64,000 nucleotides of DNA from DASXZH01 sp963829965 (GTDB taxonomy: Bacteria; Armatimonadota; Fimbriimonadia; Fimbriimonadales; Fimbriimonadaceae): contig CAWHLK010000028.1 of NCBI GenBank assembly GCA_963829965.1, forward strand, positions 1-64,000, written 5' to 3'. Within the stretch, counting starts at the first letter, position 1. The number at the start of each line of letters is the position of its first letter. Of this stretch, positions 26,601-35,355 are shown one piece after another. The notes below the pieces were generated by a model. That model did not search any database. It saw only the letters and a program-made list of their open reading frames with translations, and was not told where the DNA came from. The position numbers and the translations under genes are program-made.

Positions 26601-27410
26601 ATGTGGAAGAGATCAGGGATATTGGAGGTTAGCGGCCCTACAAGCCGCAGGGACTGCCTGAAGCAGATTGGCTTAGCGGGCGCATCGATTACCACGCTTA
26701 GCGTTTTGGCTGGATGCGCCGGAAACGGAACGGGAACCGGTACTGTCGGCAACATGGACGCGAGCATCCTTAACGCCGCAGTAATTGCGGAGGCTCTCGC
26801 GACCACGATGTACTACAACTTGATCAAAGGGGCAATTTACAAGGATCTTAGTGGAAATGCGCCGGATCAAGCGTATCTGGTCGCCGGTTTCGAGCAGGAA
26901 CTTAACCACTACAAGACACTTGTAAGCCTCGGCGGAGCGCCGGTGAAATCGGGAACCAATTTCGACTTCCCAACTGGGATGTTTACAAACCGGCAGACTA
27001 CGATCGACACTCTTGTGACTCTGGAGGACACCTTCATTGCGGCCTACGAGATTGGGGTCCGCGACTTTTCGTCGTCGGGCAACAGAGTGGTCGCCGCCCA
27101 AATCATGGGAGTGGAATGCGAGCACCGGGTGCTCGGGCGTGTCATCGCCAACGATCTCGGATTGAGTTACACAATCGGACTCTCACTGGGTCAAGAGAGC
27201 GTTGTTCCCCCATCGCATACCGTAAACAATCTTGCTTACGAGCGGACGTTCACGAGGTCCTTTCCAAATATGGCCGCAGTAGTCACCGCGTTGACTCCGT
27301 TTCTCACTGGAAAAGGCATGGGGCCAACCCCCTATCCGTTTGACAGCGAAACAACGACCCTACCCGCGGGTATTGCGCCCGTGATCTTGGACGACACGAC
27401 GCCTTCGTAA
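26601..27410 (+). CDS. Exported ferritin-like domain lipoprotein
   Basis: A 269-residue protein. The N-terminus has a twin-arginine motif (TSRRDCLKQIG), a hydrophobic stretch and a lipobox LAGC, predicting Tat export and lipid anchoring. The mature part is a four-helix ferritin-like domain (about residues 55-200). Glu/His pairs fit a di-metal site: AEALATTMYYN, FEQELNHYKTL, LEDTFIAAYEIG, MGVECEHRVLG. The domain resembles the desiccation-related PCC13-62/ferritin_2 group. A possible role is metal or oxidant handling in the cell envelope; the substrate is unknown. It is convergent with the flavin reductase gene. Confidence 0.82.
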   Translation: MWKRSGILEVSGPTSRRDCLKQIGLAGASITTLSVLAGCAGNGTGTGTVGNMDASILNAAVIAEALATTMYYNLIKGAIYKDLSGNAPDQAYLVAGFEQELNHYKTLVSLGGAPVKSGTNFDFPTGMFTNRQTTIDTLVTLEDTFIAAYEIGVRDFSSSGNRVVAAQIMGVECEHRVLGRVIANDLGLSYTIGLSLGQESVVPPSHTVNNLAYERTFTRSFPNMAAVVTALTPFLTGKGMGPTPYPFDSETTTLPAGIAPVILDDTTPS

Positions 27411-27414
27411 AACG

Positions 27415-28762
27415 TCATGCAAACAAGTTGTTGAATGCCTCGCCGAGGGTAGGGTGAGCGAAAATGCCGTCTCGGAGCGCCGTGTACGGCAGTTCGCCCA
27501 TTATGGCGATCTGGATCATATTCATGATCTCTCCTCCCTCGATGCCAAGGCAAGCGAAACCGAGAATGGCGTTGGAATTCGGATCGACGATCGCCTTCAT
27601 GAGGCCCCGGCTTTCATCTAACTCCAAGGCTCTCGCCACGCGGGACATCGGCAGCTTTTTCACCTCATATTTGACGCCCTGCGCAATGGCCTCTCGCTCG
27701 TTCAGACCGACCCTTCCTAGTTGCGGGTCGGTAAAGACTGTGTAAGGGACGAGGCGCCCGCTTGTCGTCTTGTCGCCGCCTTCCAAGAGATTTGTTTTGA
27801 GGATTCGGTAGTCGTCATAGGAGATGTGCGTGAACTGCGGTCCCCCGTTCACGTCCCCAATGGCATAAATGTCGGGAGCGCTCGTTTCAAGACGCTCGTT
27901 CACTTTGATCCAGCCTCTCGGCGAACTAGCCACATTTGCTTTTTCCAAGGCCAGCCGTTCGATGTTCGGAGTTCGGCCCAGCGCCACCAGCAGATGTGAA
28001 CCTTTTACCGCGCGATCACCATTCTCAGTCTTCAACTTTACAGTGAGTCCGCTCTCGACGCCGGCCGCCTCGGCGTTCGTAATGACCTCGATGCCATCTT
28101 CCCGGAAGACCTGCGCGAGAGCGTCTGCGACGTCCTCATCTTCGCGTTCAACCAGTTGGCCGGCTTTTTGTACGACCGTTACCTGGCTGCCAAAACGGCG
28201 AAACATCTGCGCGAACTCGACGCCAATGTAACCGCCGCCAAGCACTATAAGATGCTCTGGGACCTTATCCAGCTCCATAATCGATTCGTTGTCCAAATAG
28301 TCAATTTGGTCGAAACCTGGAATTGACGGAACGAACGGTTCTGGCACCGGCATCGATGACTATCTTTCCGGCGCTTAGCGTTCGGTCTCCGACTTGGAGG
28401 GTTTTGGGGCTAGAGAAAGTTGCCTCTCCTCGGATAAGTTCCAGGCCCTCGGTGTGGGTGTCTTGATCCTCGCTGCCGGAACGGAACTCCTCGACGATCT
28501 TCCTCTTCCTCGCCCGAACCTGCTCCATATCCACTTGCACCGGGCCCGCAGTGAGTCCGTAGTTCCCGGATCTTCGCGCGAGGTAGGCGACTCGGGCGCT
28601 GGCAACCATCGTCTTCGTGGGCGTGCAACCGGTGTTGATGCAGGTTCCTCCCACATGCTCGCGCTCAATAAGCGCTGTCTTGCGCCCCGCTCTCGCGCAT
28701 TCCCTGGCCAATGGATCGCCCCCCTGCCCGGAGCCGATGATGACAACGTCGAAAGTTTCCAT
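27415..28762 (-). CDS. FAD-dependent pyridine nucleotide-disulfide oxidoreductase, mercuric reductase-like (frame interrupted near 28340)
   Basis: The reconstructed length is about 448 residues, normal for lipoamide dehydrogenase/mercuric reductase relatives. The N-terminal FAD site GSGQGGDPLA is at residues 11-20. The redox-active pair is Cys41/Cys46 in GGTCINTGCTPTK. The second frame (27415-28353) supplies the NAD site VLGGGYIGVEFAQMF, LLVALGRTPN, YAIGDVNGGPQFTH and the dimerisation domain ending AHPTLGEAFNNLF. The join is IDAGAR then PFVPSIPGFD, needing removal of one base near 28340. No merR or heavy-metal genes are nearby, so mercury reduction is not implied. Confidence 0.82.
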
Positions 28763-28810
28763 GAGTACCCCATTTTGGCGAATGGGGCACTCACTGTTCT
28801 TAGGTGGAGG

Positions 28811-29065
28811 TCAAGAAATCTCGTACGCAGGCTTGGATCTTTTCTTGGCTGACCTGGCGTCAAATCCGGCATAAACAAGGAATAGCAGGGGAGTCAGCAT
28901 TAGGCCGATGCCAATTGGCCACGAGGACCAAATGGCTACGGCAGCGAGGAGAAAGCACACAACCGCAGCCGCATTGATCGCAGTCAAGAACCGGACGAAC
29001 CTTCTCGCAGATAGGCTATTTGGCTTGATCGCTAGCATGGCGTCCGCGGTTTCCAACGATGCCAT
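28811..29065 (-). CDS. Small two-helix membrane protein, unrecognised
   Basis: An 84-residue protein from ATG 29065 (MASLETADAMLAIKPNSL); an upstream alternative start at 29104 exists. It has two hydrophobic segments (INAAAVVCFLLAAVAIW and IGIGLMLTPLLFLVYAGF) and a basic C-terminus RSAKKRSKP. No family is recognised. It lies 48 bp upstream of the flavin reductase gene on the same strand and may be co-transcribed. Confidence 0.55.
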   Translation of the reverse strand: MASLETADAMLAIKPNSLSARRFVRFLTAINAAAVVCFLLAAVAIWSSWPIGIGLMLTPLLFLVYAGFDARSAKKRSKPAYEIS

Positions 29066-29388
29066 GAGGTGATAACCCGCGGGAATTGGCCAGGAAAAGA
29101 GCAAGGAGATCGAAAGCGAGTTTTATTGAGACCATTATCGTTTGTTACTCCCGGGCCATCGAGAGCATTATGGGGGACTCCAATCCTGCTGCCAATAGCG
29201 CAAAAACCGGTGAGTTACGCAAAGTACAGGTTCTGTGAGAAAGCAATGTTAGCGAGGGTGCACACATGAAAACGGGCTCACGAAAAGGATGAGCCGGCAA
29301 ACTCTACAACTTTGTATAGTAAACTCGTAGAACAAATTGGAGGTTCGCGATGCCGGTGCTGCCGGGTGGGCGAGCTGAAACGTGAAAT
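29066..29388 (+). promoter_or_regulatory. sufB upstream region with an in-frame 11-codon upstream ORF
   Basis: No gene is seen between 29066 and 29349. A possible -10 TATAGT lies at 29315-29320. GGAGG (about 29340) precedes ATG 29350, which opens MPVLPGGRAET and stops at TGA 29383-29385. sufB starts one codon later at 29389 in the same frame and has no good ribosome site of its own. The upstream ORF may couple translation of sufB, or the TGA may be a point error that shortens the protein. Confidence 0.45.
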
Positions 29389-30912
29389 ATGAGTGAAGCT
29401 ATTGATCAGAGCACTGCGGTGCTCGAAAAATTCGCCAACCAGGACTACAAGTGGGGCTTTGTCAGCGATGTGGACGCGGACGAGTTCGCCCCCGGACTAA
29501 GCGAGGATGTTGTCCGCGCTCTTTCGAAAAAGAAAGAAGAGCCGGAATGGATGACGGAGTGGCGGCTGAAGGCTTATCGCCATTTCCTCACCATGAAGGA
29601 GCCGAAGTGGCCAAACGTCCACTACCAGCCGGTGAACCTGCAGGAGGTCATCTTCTACTCGGCCCCTAAGAAAAAGCCGACCCTGAACAGTTTGGACGAG
29701 GCCGACCCCGAGCTTCTACGCACGTTTGAAAAGCTGGGAATCCCTATTTCCGAGCAAAAGGTGCTCCTGAACGTTGTCGGCGCAGCGGAGACGTCCGCAG
29801 ATGCACGCGGAACGAACCCGCTAGGCCAGCTGAGTAACACGGTTGCGGTAGACGCGGTTTTCGACTCGGTCTCGGTGGCCACCACTTTCAAGGCGAAGCT
29901 TGCTGAGCTTGGAATCATTTTTTGTTCGATGTCAGAAGCGGTGCGCGAGCACCCGGAGTTGGTCAAGCAATATCTGGGCTCGGTGGTGCCGTATAGCGAC
30001 AACTATTACGCGACTCTGAACTCGGCGGTGTTCTCGGACGGGTCCTTTGTGTACATTCCGAAGGGCGTACGCTGCCCGATGGAGCTTTCCACCTATTTTC
30101 GCATCAACGCTGAGAAAACCGGCCAGTTTGAGCGGACCCTGATTGTCGCCGACGAGGGCGCGTTTGTCTCCTATTTGGAAGGCTGCACCGCGCCGATGCG
30201 CGATGAGAACCAGCTCCACGCGGCTGTGGTCGAGCTTGTGGCCTTGGACGAGGCTACGATCAAATACAGCACCGTCCAGAACTGGTACCCCGGCGATAAA
30301 GACGGTAAGGGCGGCATTTACAACTTTGTGACCAAGCGGGCCAAAGCCATGCGCAAATCCAAGGTCACCTGGACCCAGGTGGAAACCGGTTCGGCGATCA
30401 CCTGGAAATACCCCTCGGTGCTATTGATGGGAGATGATTCGATCGGCGAGTTTTATTCGGTTGCGTTGACCGCCAATAAGCAGCAGGCGGACACGGGCAC
30501 CAAGATGGTTCACATCGGCAAGAACACGCGGTCGACGATCGTGGCGAAGGGAATTTCGGCCGGCAACGGTCAGAACACCTACCGAGGCCAGGTAAAAGTC
30601 AACCCCGGCGCGGACAACGCGCGCAACTACTCACAGTGCGATTCCATGCTCATGAGCGACCGCTGCGGCGCGCACACGTTTCCGTATATCGAGGTCAAAA
30701 ACCCAACTGCAACGGTGGAGCACGAGGCCTCAACGTCCAAGATCGGCGAGGACCAGATCTTCTACTGCAACCAGCGCGGCATCCCGACCGAGGACGCGGT
30801 AAACATGATCGTCTCCGGCTTCTGCAAAGAGGTTTTTAGGGAATTGCCGATGGAGTTCGCGGTAGAGGCGCAGAAGCTGCTAGGAGTTAGTTTAGAAGGC
30901 AGCGTAGGATAA
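29389..30912 (+). CDS. sufB: Fe-S cluster assembly scaffold SufB
   Basis: A 507-residue protein with the full SufB pattern. The N-terminus has KWGFVSDVDADEFAPGLSEDVVR. The core has YYATLNSAVFSDGSFVYIPKG and the beta-helix repeats with EGCTAPMRDENQLHAAVVEL and WYPGDKDGKGGIYNFVTKRA. The C-terminus has CNQRGIPTEDAVNMIVSGFCKEVF, including the conserved late Cys and helix. SufB works with SufC ATPase and SufD to build iron-sulfur clusters. Neither partner is in the window, which is unusual because suf genes are normally clustered. Confidence 0.95.
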   Translation: MSEAIDQSTAVLEKFANQDYKWGFVSDVDADEFAPGLSEDVVRALSKKKEEPEWMTEWRLKAYRHFLTMKEPKWPNVHYQPVNLQEVIFYSAPKKKPTLNSLDEADPELLRTFEKLGIPISEQKVLLNVVGAAETSADARGTNPLGQLSNTVAVDAVFDSVSVATTFKAKLAELGIIFCSMSEAVREHPELVKQYLGSVVPYSDNYYATLNSAVFSDGSFVYIPKGVRCPMELSTYFRINAEKTGQFERTLIVADEGAFVSYLEGCTAPMRDENQLHAAVVELVALDEATIKYSTVQNWYPGDKDGKGGIYNFVTKRAKAMRKSKVTWTQVETGSAITWKYPSVLLMGDDSIGEFYSVALTANKQQADTGTKMVHIGKNTRSTIVAKGISAGNGQNTYRGQVKVNPGADNARNYSQCDSMLMSDRCGAHTFPYIEVKNPTATVEHEASTSKIGEDQIFYCNQRGIPTEDAVNMIVSGFCKEVFRELPMEFAVEAQKLLGVSLEGSVG

Positions 30913-31113
30913 CGCGCCGAAGGCGCTTTGGAGTGCGGCAATCATTTTCCGCTTTTGAGCTCAGCAATGGCAACAATATCCTTTCGCAAAAGCGACGAGG
31001 AGTCGTCGTACTCTAGAGCGCTCCGCGTAATCCCTTCGCGAGCATGGGCTTTACTAGTTGATGAGTGGGGCCGCATGTGCCTCCGCCGTGTAGAAGTGGG
31101 GCTGTGGAGATAA

Positions 31114-31572
31114 ATGCCGCATCAAGAGATTGAGCGCAAGTTCCTGGTTATTCCCGAGAAGCTGCCGAATCCTCTACCAAAAGGCGAGGATTTTGTTCAG
31201 GCCTACTTGGGCTTGTCTCCAACCGTCCGGGTCCGCATTGTAGATTACGAAAAGGCGTTTATGACGGTAAAGGGCGGGGGGCTTGTGAGCCGAGAAGAAA
31301 TCGAGTTCGAGGTTCCGCTTGAGGACGCGCGGGCCATGGTAGCGCTATCGCCCTACAAAAAGATCCGCAAGACTCGGCACAAGATTCTTTTCGCAGGTTG
31401 CGTTTGGGAAGTGGATGTTTACCACGGGGAGTTGGATGGGCTTCTCACCGCGGAAGTGGAAATGGAATCGGAGGACCAAGAAGTCCAGTTGCCTGAGTTT
31501 GTGGGGCTGGAGGTTACCGAGAATCCTCGGTACAAGAACTCCGCGTTGGCACAGTTTGGAAAGCCTGGTTAG
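31114..31572 (+). CDS. CYTH-domain protein (triphosphate tunnel metalloenzyme)
   Basis: A 152-residue protein of usual CYTH length. The hallmark ExExK motif appears as EIERKF (Glu5, Glu7, Lys9). Alternating basic and acidic strands follow: VRVRIVDYEKAFMTVKGG, REEIEFEVPL, KIRKTRHKI, WEVDVYHGEL, TAEVEMES. These form the triphosphate-binding tunnel. Members hydrolyse inorganic triphosphate or thiamine triphosphate, or rarely cyclise ATP. A GGAGAT site precedes ATG 31114. It stands alone. Confidence 0.9.
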   Translation: MPHQEIERKFLVIPEKLPNPLPKGEDFVQAYLGLSPTVRVRIVDYEKAFMTVKGGGLVSREEIEFEVPLEDARAMVALSPYKKIRKTRHKILFAGCVWEVDVYHGELDGLLTAEVEMESEDQEVQLPEFVGLEVTENPRYKNSALAQFGKPG

Positions 31573-31798
31573 ATTCTTGGTTTTAGGTTCTGGATTTGGG
31601 GGGCAAGCACTACCTTGACCGACTGGGCAGACTTGTGGGACTGTCTGACATGTCTAGCCTTTTAGGACCCAGCGGCGTCTTCATCACCCCAATACCAAAA
31701 ACCCAACACCCAAGACCCAACACCCAAGACCCAAGACCCAACACCCAACACCCAACACCCAACACCCAACACCCAACACCCAACACCCAACACCCAAC
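31571..31798. repeat. Composite repeat: heptad arm, nonamer tract, 14 heptads ACCCAAS
   Basis: Fourteen contiguous 7-bp units ACCCAAC/ACCCAAG run from 31701 to 31798, ending directly at the stop of the PIG-L gene. At 31571-31600 a looser inverse arm (GGTTTTA, GGTTCTG, GATTTGG) faces it. Between them, 31613-31657 falls into roughly 9-bp units ending GAC (TTGACCGAC, TGGGCAGAC, TTGTGGGAC). The whole looks like an expanded version of the palindromic heptad element. Confidence 0.75.
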
Positions 31799-31800
31799 AC

Positions 31801-32613
31801 CTAGCGTAGCCGCGCGCACCGCAGCCCCTCCGCCATTGAGAGTCCGCTCTTCCTCCCGTCGCGTTCCGCGCGACCGCCGACCATCGCGTAGATGCCATCC
31901 AAGTGTTCACCGTTGAACTGGCTCTTGTGGATCGCCAGTAGATCCTGTTGGTTGGGCCACTCTTTCTCGATATCGAAGAAATGGTTTGGGGCGTTGGTTT
32001 GGAACATCAACACCCACCTGGGAATCCCGCTCCTTAACGCGGCTTCCATTGCCATGATGCCGGAGGCGCGATGGTCACGGTGAGACATTCGCTCAGGGTA
32101 TTGGCCGTCAAAGCAAAGAATGTAATCAGGTTGAACACGCTCAATCGCCCCCTCTATAGAATCCACAATAGAGGGCGAAATACGCATCCGTCCATCCGGC
32201 TGGCCCAAAAACAAAACATCCTTCCCACCCCAAGCCCGCGCTTCGTCCAGCGCTTCCACCCGACGGACCCGGCGGTTCCGTTGCCAGTCTTCGAACGGAT
32301 AGTAGCCCTTGTCCCCGTCGGTGCATATCACCTGATGGATCTCCGTGTGGACTGCCGCCAATTGGGTGAGCAATCCCCCTATAAAGAACGAGGAGTTGTC
32401 CGGATGAGCGGTGACGACCAGAACCTTTGCCTTGCCGGAGAAAAGAAACTTGGTTTCGGGGTCTACCGGCGGATTTGAGGCCGGCTCGCGTGGAAAAAAG
32501 TCGTACTCATATGGCTGCCAAACCCAAAAGCCCCAGAGAAGTGCCGCCAAGCCCCCATAAAAAATGAGACGCCCACGCAAATTGCGCTGGCGCTTGGTCA
32601 AATCTGTGGGCAC
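31801..32613 (-). CDS. PIG-L/LmbE-family deacetylase-like membrane-anchored protein
   Basis: A 270-residue protein with one N-terminal transmembrane helix (about residues 15-33) and a PIG-L/LmbE Rossmann-like domain. The metal-site motif reads AHPDNSSFF (His70, Asp72, Asn73); most members have AHPDD, so the general-base position is changed. A later HRDHRA supplies the other histidine. The family removes N-acetyl groups from GlcNAc conjugates. The extracytoplasmic placement and Asn substitution leave activity uncertain. The stop is flush with the heptad repeat, and the gene lies 8 bp downstream of the histidine kinase gene in the same direction. Confidence 0.8.
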   Translation of the reverse strand: MPTDLTKRQRNLRGRLIFYGGLAALLWGFWVWQPYEYDFFPREPASNPPVDPETKFLFSGKAKVLVVTAHPDNSSFFIGGLLTQLAAVHTEIHQVICTDGDKGYYPFEDWQRNRRVRRVEALDEARAWGGKDVLFLGQPDGRMRISPSIVDSIEGAIERVQPDYILCFDGQYPERMSHRDHRASGIMAMEAALRSGIPRWVLMFQTNAPNHFFDIEKEWPNQQDLLAIHKSQFNGEHLDGIYAMVGGRAERDGRKSGLSMAEGLRCARLR

Positions 32614-32621
32614 AACACATC

Positions 32622-35280
32622 TTACGCGGCTTTTGCCACTGACGTAAACCTAAGGATCGCCTCGACGAGTTGTAAAGGGTTGATCGGCTTGCTAGCATGG
32701 TCGTCCATGCCTGCCGCAATGCAGTTTTCCCGGTCGCCCGGCATGGCGTTCGCGGTGAGTGCGACGATGGGCACATGGCTGCCGCTTTCTATCTCGCGCT
32801 GACGAATCTCGCGGGTCGTTTCGTAGCCATCCATCTCCGGCATGTTGCAGTCCATGACGATGACATCGTAAATATCATTCCCAAACTTCTCTAGCGCCTG
32901 AAATCCGTTTGAAACCGCATCTACCGTAGCTCCGACTTTCTCCAGCATTCGGCGGGCCATTTTTTGGCTTACCTCGTCATCTTCCGCGAGAAGGATGCGC
33001 AGACCATCGAGCGGCCTGCCATCAGGGATTCGAGACTCCCGGTTGGGTCGCGCGCCGAAGGTGGATGAAGCGCGGGAGATAGCTTCATACAGCGGCGCTC
33101 GCCGAATCGGCTTACCGAGTATGGTGAAGGAGCCCTGGAGCACTCCTGGCATTGCCGGCGCCAAGTCTCCAACTCGCGTCAAAAAGACTAACTGGACCCC
33201 GGATCGGTGCGAAGCTGACCGAATACCAAAGCTTGCCTGCAGCGCATCGATATCGGGAACATTGGAATCCAGGATTACAGTGTCTATCGGACAGGGGCCT
33301 TTCAGAATCTCTAGCGCAAGAGCCCACGTTGGAGTCTCGATGACAGTGGCGCCCCAGTTCGTCAACCGATCGCATATGGAACTTGCGGTAGCTTCATTCG
33401 CTTCCACCATCAAGATGCTTTTATTTCCTAGTTGCAGAACGGAGGAATACTCTTCGGCTGCCCTTGCAAACTCAAGCTCGAAGGAGAACTTGCTGCCCAC
33501 CCCCACTTGGCTTTCGAGTTTGATCTCGCCGCCGAGCGTTTCGATAAGGCGCTTGCTAATCGTCAATCCGAGGCCGGTTCCTCCGAACTTCCTGCGAGTA
33601 GAGCCATCCGCTTGTGTAAAGCTCTCGAAGACCGCCATTTGTCTTTCTTCAGGAATGCCGATACCGGTGTCCTCGACTGCGATTCGGACCCGCAATCTGT
33701 CTTCGTCCTCTTCCACAATGTCCGCCCGAATGACAACTTCGCCTTCACTGGTGAACTTGATCGCATTGCCAGTTAGGTTGATGAGCACTTGTTTCAGATG
33801 TTGGGCATCGCCTTGAATCACGGGGGCAAGCTTCGGGTCGACGGCCACGACAAGCTCCAATCCCTGCTCGTGCGCCTTGGTAGCAAGCATCTCGGCAACG
33901 TCTTCGATAATTGCGCAGAGGTCGAACTCCTCGCTTTCAACGAAGACCTTGCCGCTTTCGATCTTAGACAAATCCAGAATCTCGTTGATAAGCGTCAGCA
34001 ACGTGTCCGCGCAGCCCTTGATCACGCCAACATATTCGCGCTGCGTTTCATCCATATGCGTGTACAGCAGCAAATCAGCCATTCCCATAACGCCGTTCAT
34101 GGGCGTCCGAATCTCATGGCTCATGTTCGCCAAAAACTCTGACTTCATTCGGTTGGCGGATTCTGCCTCTTCTTTCGCGGAAACCAGTTGCCTGTTCGTC
34201 TCTCTTAGGATCGCGGCTTCTTTCTGCGACCACTCGAGTTCGTGCCTCATTGCCGCGCGCCGGATCTTCTGATCCAGGTCTTCTTGCGCTTTTTGAACGC
34301 CGAGTTCGGTGGCCTTTTCCAAATCCTCGAACGCCTGCTCGAACATGTGGAGTTTCTTGTGGGTTTGAGAACGCAGCTCGAAAATACGCCGCATGAACGG
34401 CTGCCCCTTATGCTCTTTCGATAGGGACATGGCGTAATTTCAGGCTTTCCAACGCCCGTTCCGGGCGATTCATTTTGAGATAAACGGAACCCAAATCGCA
34501 CAACGGCTCAGGGACCTGGCCGTGATGATTCGTCTTTCGAAAACCATCCATGGCCCGGTGAACCATGTCCCAGGCAGCTTGGTCTTCGCCTCTTGAAGCC
34601 ACCACGATTGATTTGTTGGCGAGCAGCAAAGCCCAATAGAAGGGCTCCTTGTCCCCGCCCGCAAGCTCCAAGCCCCGGTCGATGTAGACCTCAGACTCGT
34701 CGAAGCGGCCGAGTTCGTTCAAACACCCGCCGATATTGTTGTAGAGCAGAATGAGCGTGCGTTCGTCGCAGTGCTGGGCATGGTTTGCGAGAAGCTCGTC
34801 GTAAAACTCGGCAGCCTTTTGAAACTGGCTCTGAACCGCATAAATGTAACCGATGTTGACGCCGGTGTATGAAATGTCCGTGAGAAGATCGTGCTCTTCA
34901 GAAATCTTGTACGCATTGACCAGATACTCGACTGCACTGCTGTACTCGCCCATATCCGAGTGGCACAAGGCAAGCTGGTTTATCGCGCGAACGTAGTGAT
35001 GATGGGAGAGGTGGGATTCTAAGACCTCGATCGAGGCATTGACGAAGTTATAGGCATCAACGAGGTTCCCAACCCGGCGATGGCAAGCGCCAAGTTGATA
35101 TCCGAGAATGGCCACATAGAGTTGCTTGCCGCTAGCCTGGCCAAGAAGTGATTGAATCTGGGTAATCGCGGCTACCGGGTCCTTCGAGCGCAAGGACTCG
35201 AGCCGCGTCACCAGCTTGTCAAAGGCTTGCTCGTCGGTGAGCCAAGAACCTCGGGCCCCACTCAAATTAACTCTCCCCAT
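32622..35280 (-). CDS. Cytoplasmic TPR-hybrid histidine kinase (frame interrupted near 34438)
   Basis: The first part (35280 to about 34440) holds about seven TPR units (LGACHRRVGNLVDAYNFV, LALCHSDMGEYSSAVEYL, NNIGGCLNELGRFDESEVYI). Removing one base of an AAA run (plus-strand TTT at 34438-34440) continues it as ESLNYAMSLSKEHKG into a coiled coil. Next come HisKA (FLANMSHEIRTPMNG), HATPase_c (EDTGIGIPE, FGGTGLGL), a degenerate receiver (LMVEANE) and an intact receiver (LLAEDDE, MDCNMPEMDG, KPINP). No membrane helix is seen. Without the shift, two genes would overlap by 23 bp. AAGGA precedes the start. It signals to an unknown regulator. Confidence 0.87.
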
Positions 35281-35355
35281 TCCCCAATCCTTAAGGAATT
35301 CTCGGTTCTTTATCAGTGTCTTCTACACCAATTTCGGCGAATTTTAAACCGGAGG

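Noticed and set aside
27415..28762. Mercuric reductase (merA)
   Set aside because: No N-terminal heavy-metal domain, no C-terminal Cys pair and no mer genes; only the flavin disulfide reductase family is supported.
30928..31113. Small gene upstream of the CYTH gene (61 codons)
   Set aside because: No ribosome site and no recognisable domain; the sequence resembles low-complexity intergenic repeat DNA.
31701..31798. CRISPR-like array
   Set aside because: Units are 7 bp with no spacers and no cas genes; it is a tandem repeat.
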